Positions 5,673 to 6,038 of a DNA stretch of 6,038 nt are shown here, piece by piece. The notes under the pieces are model-generated. The model worked only from the letters and a program-made list of their open reading frames with translations. It did no database searches and was not told the DNA's origin. This DNA comes from an uncultured Campylobacter sp. (GTDB lineage Bacteria > Campylobacterota > Campylobacteria > Campylobacterales > Campylobacteraceae). Both the position numbers and the translations under genes were made by a program. How positions within the stretch are numbered: the first letter of the stretch is position 1; each line of letters begins with the position of its first letter. The stretch is taken from the NCBI RefSeq assembly GCF_937949835.1, contig NZ_CALEDC010000375.1, forward strand, positions 1-6,038. The letters run 5' to 3'.

Positions 5673-5826
5673 ATGTTTTACTGCGGCGCATCTCAAGCTG
5701 CGCGCGGAAGTAGTTTCTGCCGGCGGTCGGCCGCCCCGGTAGCCGTATTTTATAGCGGCACCTCAAGCAGACGGGCGTCGCGACGTCTGATTTTGGTACG
5801 GCATGTTTTTTTATGCGGCGCAAAGC
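5673..5826 (+). repeat. Three degenerate copies of an RTRTTTTA-GCGGC-CAAGC motif
   Basis: Copy A (5673-5698) and copy B (5745-5768) agree over most of 24-26 bases, sharing TTTTA, GCGGC and CTCAAGC. Copy C (5803-5826) is weaker but keeps the T-run followed by GCGGCGC and AAGC. A fourth, weaker copy (GTATTTTATAC followed by GGGCGGCGCC) lies at 846-866, after panB. Copies A to C happen to share one reading frame and translate as (M/V)F(Y/L)xG(A/T)-like strings. Alignment was by eye. Confidence 0.4.
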
Positions 5827-6038
5827 ATCGTCTTGCACATAAATTTCATAAATTTAATCCGTCCGTCGCTTTTAAAATTCCGTATCGTCATAGAGTCTAA
5901 TTGTAGATTTAAATTTATGGCTAAACGCAAGGCGGTGGATCAAAAGCATAAAAGTCGGCTAGGAGCGCAAAAGCGGCGTCGGGCTAGAGATACAAAAATA
6001 GGCTAGAAGCGGTAAAGATGAGTTAGAAAAAATTTCAA

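Larger units (their letters stand above)
5351..6038. other. Non-coding tail after the AI-2E gene
   Basis: No gene could be supported in these 688 bases. The stretch contains terminator-like hairpins (5365-5435), AT palindromes (5467-5480 and 5532-5545), a GC-rich hairpin with a GGCGG-TCGG-CCGCC core (5722-5735), a short motif repeated three times (5673-5826), one TAAAATTCC (5873-5881) and about twelve RAATTY words. A frame from 5625 to 5900 has an AGGGAG sequence before its ATG but an Arg/Ser/Ala-rich, unconvincing product. A 29-residue basic frame (5917-6006) has no ribosome binding site. Confidence 0.55.

Noticed and set aside
3579..5779. GACGGGCGTC shared by 3579-3588 and 5770-5779
   Set aside because: Two copies of a GC-rich 10-mer in different contexts, with no flanking similarity, are compatible with chance in this base composition.
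5527..5838. 103-codon open frame on the - strand
   Set aside because: GTG start without a ribosome binding site, Arg/Pro/Ser-rich composition and overlap with repeats; probably chance.
5625..5900. 91-codon open frame with AGGGAG shortly before its ATG
   Set aside because: The upstream sequence is acceptable, but the product is Ser/Arg/Ala-rich with no sign of a fold, and the frame runs through the degenerate repeats of the tail. Kept only as a possible relic.
5917..6006. 29-residue Lys/Arg-rich peptide frame starting at ATG
   Set aside because: About half the residues are Lys, Arg or His, but no ribosome binding site precedes the ATG and the length is well within chance.

Overview
The window looks like chromosome from a relatively GC-rich Campylobacter, most likely one of the oral, C. 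gracilis/C. showae-like species. This is inferred, not proven. The reasons are the RuvB sequence type, the ruvB gene next to an AI-2E-family membrane protein gene (an order I recall from C. jejuni), TTG starts behind AAGGA-type ribosome binding sites, and an extreme preference for AAATTT-like words between GC-rich genes. All four recognisable genes lie on the + strand.

Layout: 2-670 is the 3' part of panB (pantothenate synthesis), cut by the window edge. 671-1063 is non-coding, with a GC-rich inverted repeat. 1064-1744 encodes an unrecognised 226-residue membrane-anchored protein. 1745-2533 is a 789-base non-coding stretch with a possible multi-branched RNA fold, an imperfect tandem array of about 14 bp per unit (2072-2250), further spaced copies of TAAAATTCC, and the likely ruvB promoter. 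2534-3550 is a complete ruvB (Holliday-junction branch migration motor). 3551-3889 is non-coding and ends in the likely promoter of the next gene. 3890-5350 encodes an AI-2E-family permease-like protein with an unusual hydrophilic N-terminal extension of about 140 residues. 5351-6038 is non-coding as far as can be seen, with terminator-like hairpins and a short repeated motif.

The genes do not form an obvious pathway: vitamin synthesis, an unknown envelope protein, DNA recombination and a membrane permease are separated by gaps of about 340-790 bases, and ruvB and the permease gene each seem to have their own promoter. About 37% of the window is non-coding, which is high for a Campylobacter.

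The most notable signal is in the gaps. By hand count RAATTY (AAATTT, AAATTC, GAATTT, GAATTC) occurs about 54 times in roughly 2.2 kb of non-coding DNA, 14 times in 3.8 kb of genes, and not at all in ruvB. RAATTY is the methylation site of C. jejuni CtsM, which marks DNA for uptake in natural transformation, so these gaps may be loaded with uptake or self-recognition sites. This is an inference. No mobile element, CRISPR array, tRNA, rRNA or defence system was seen.
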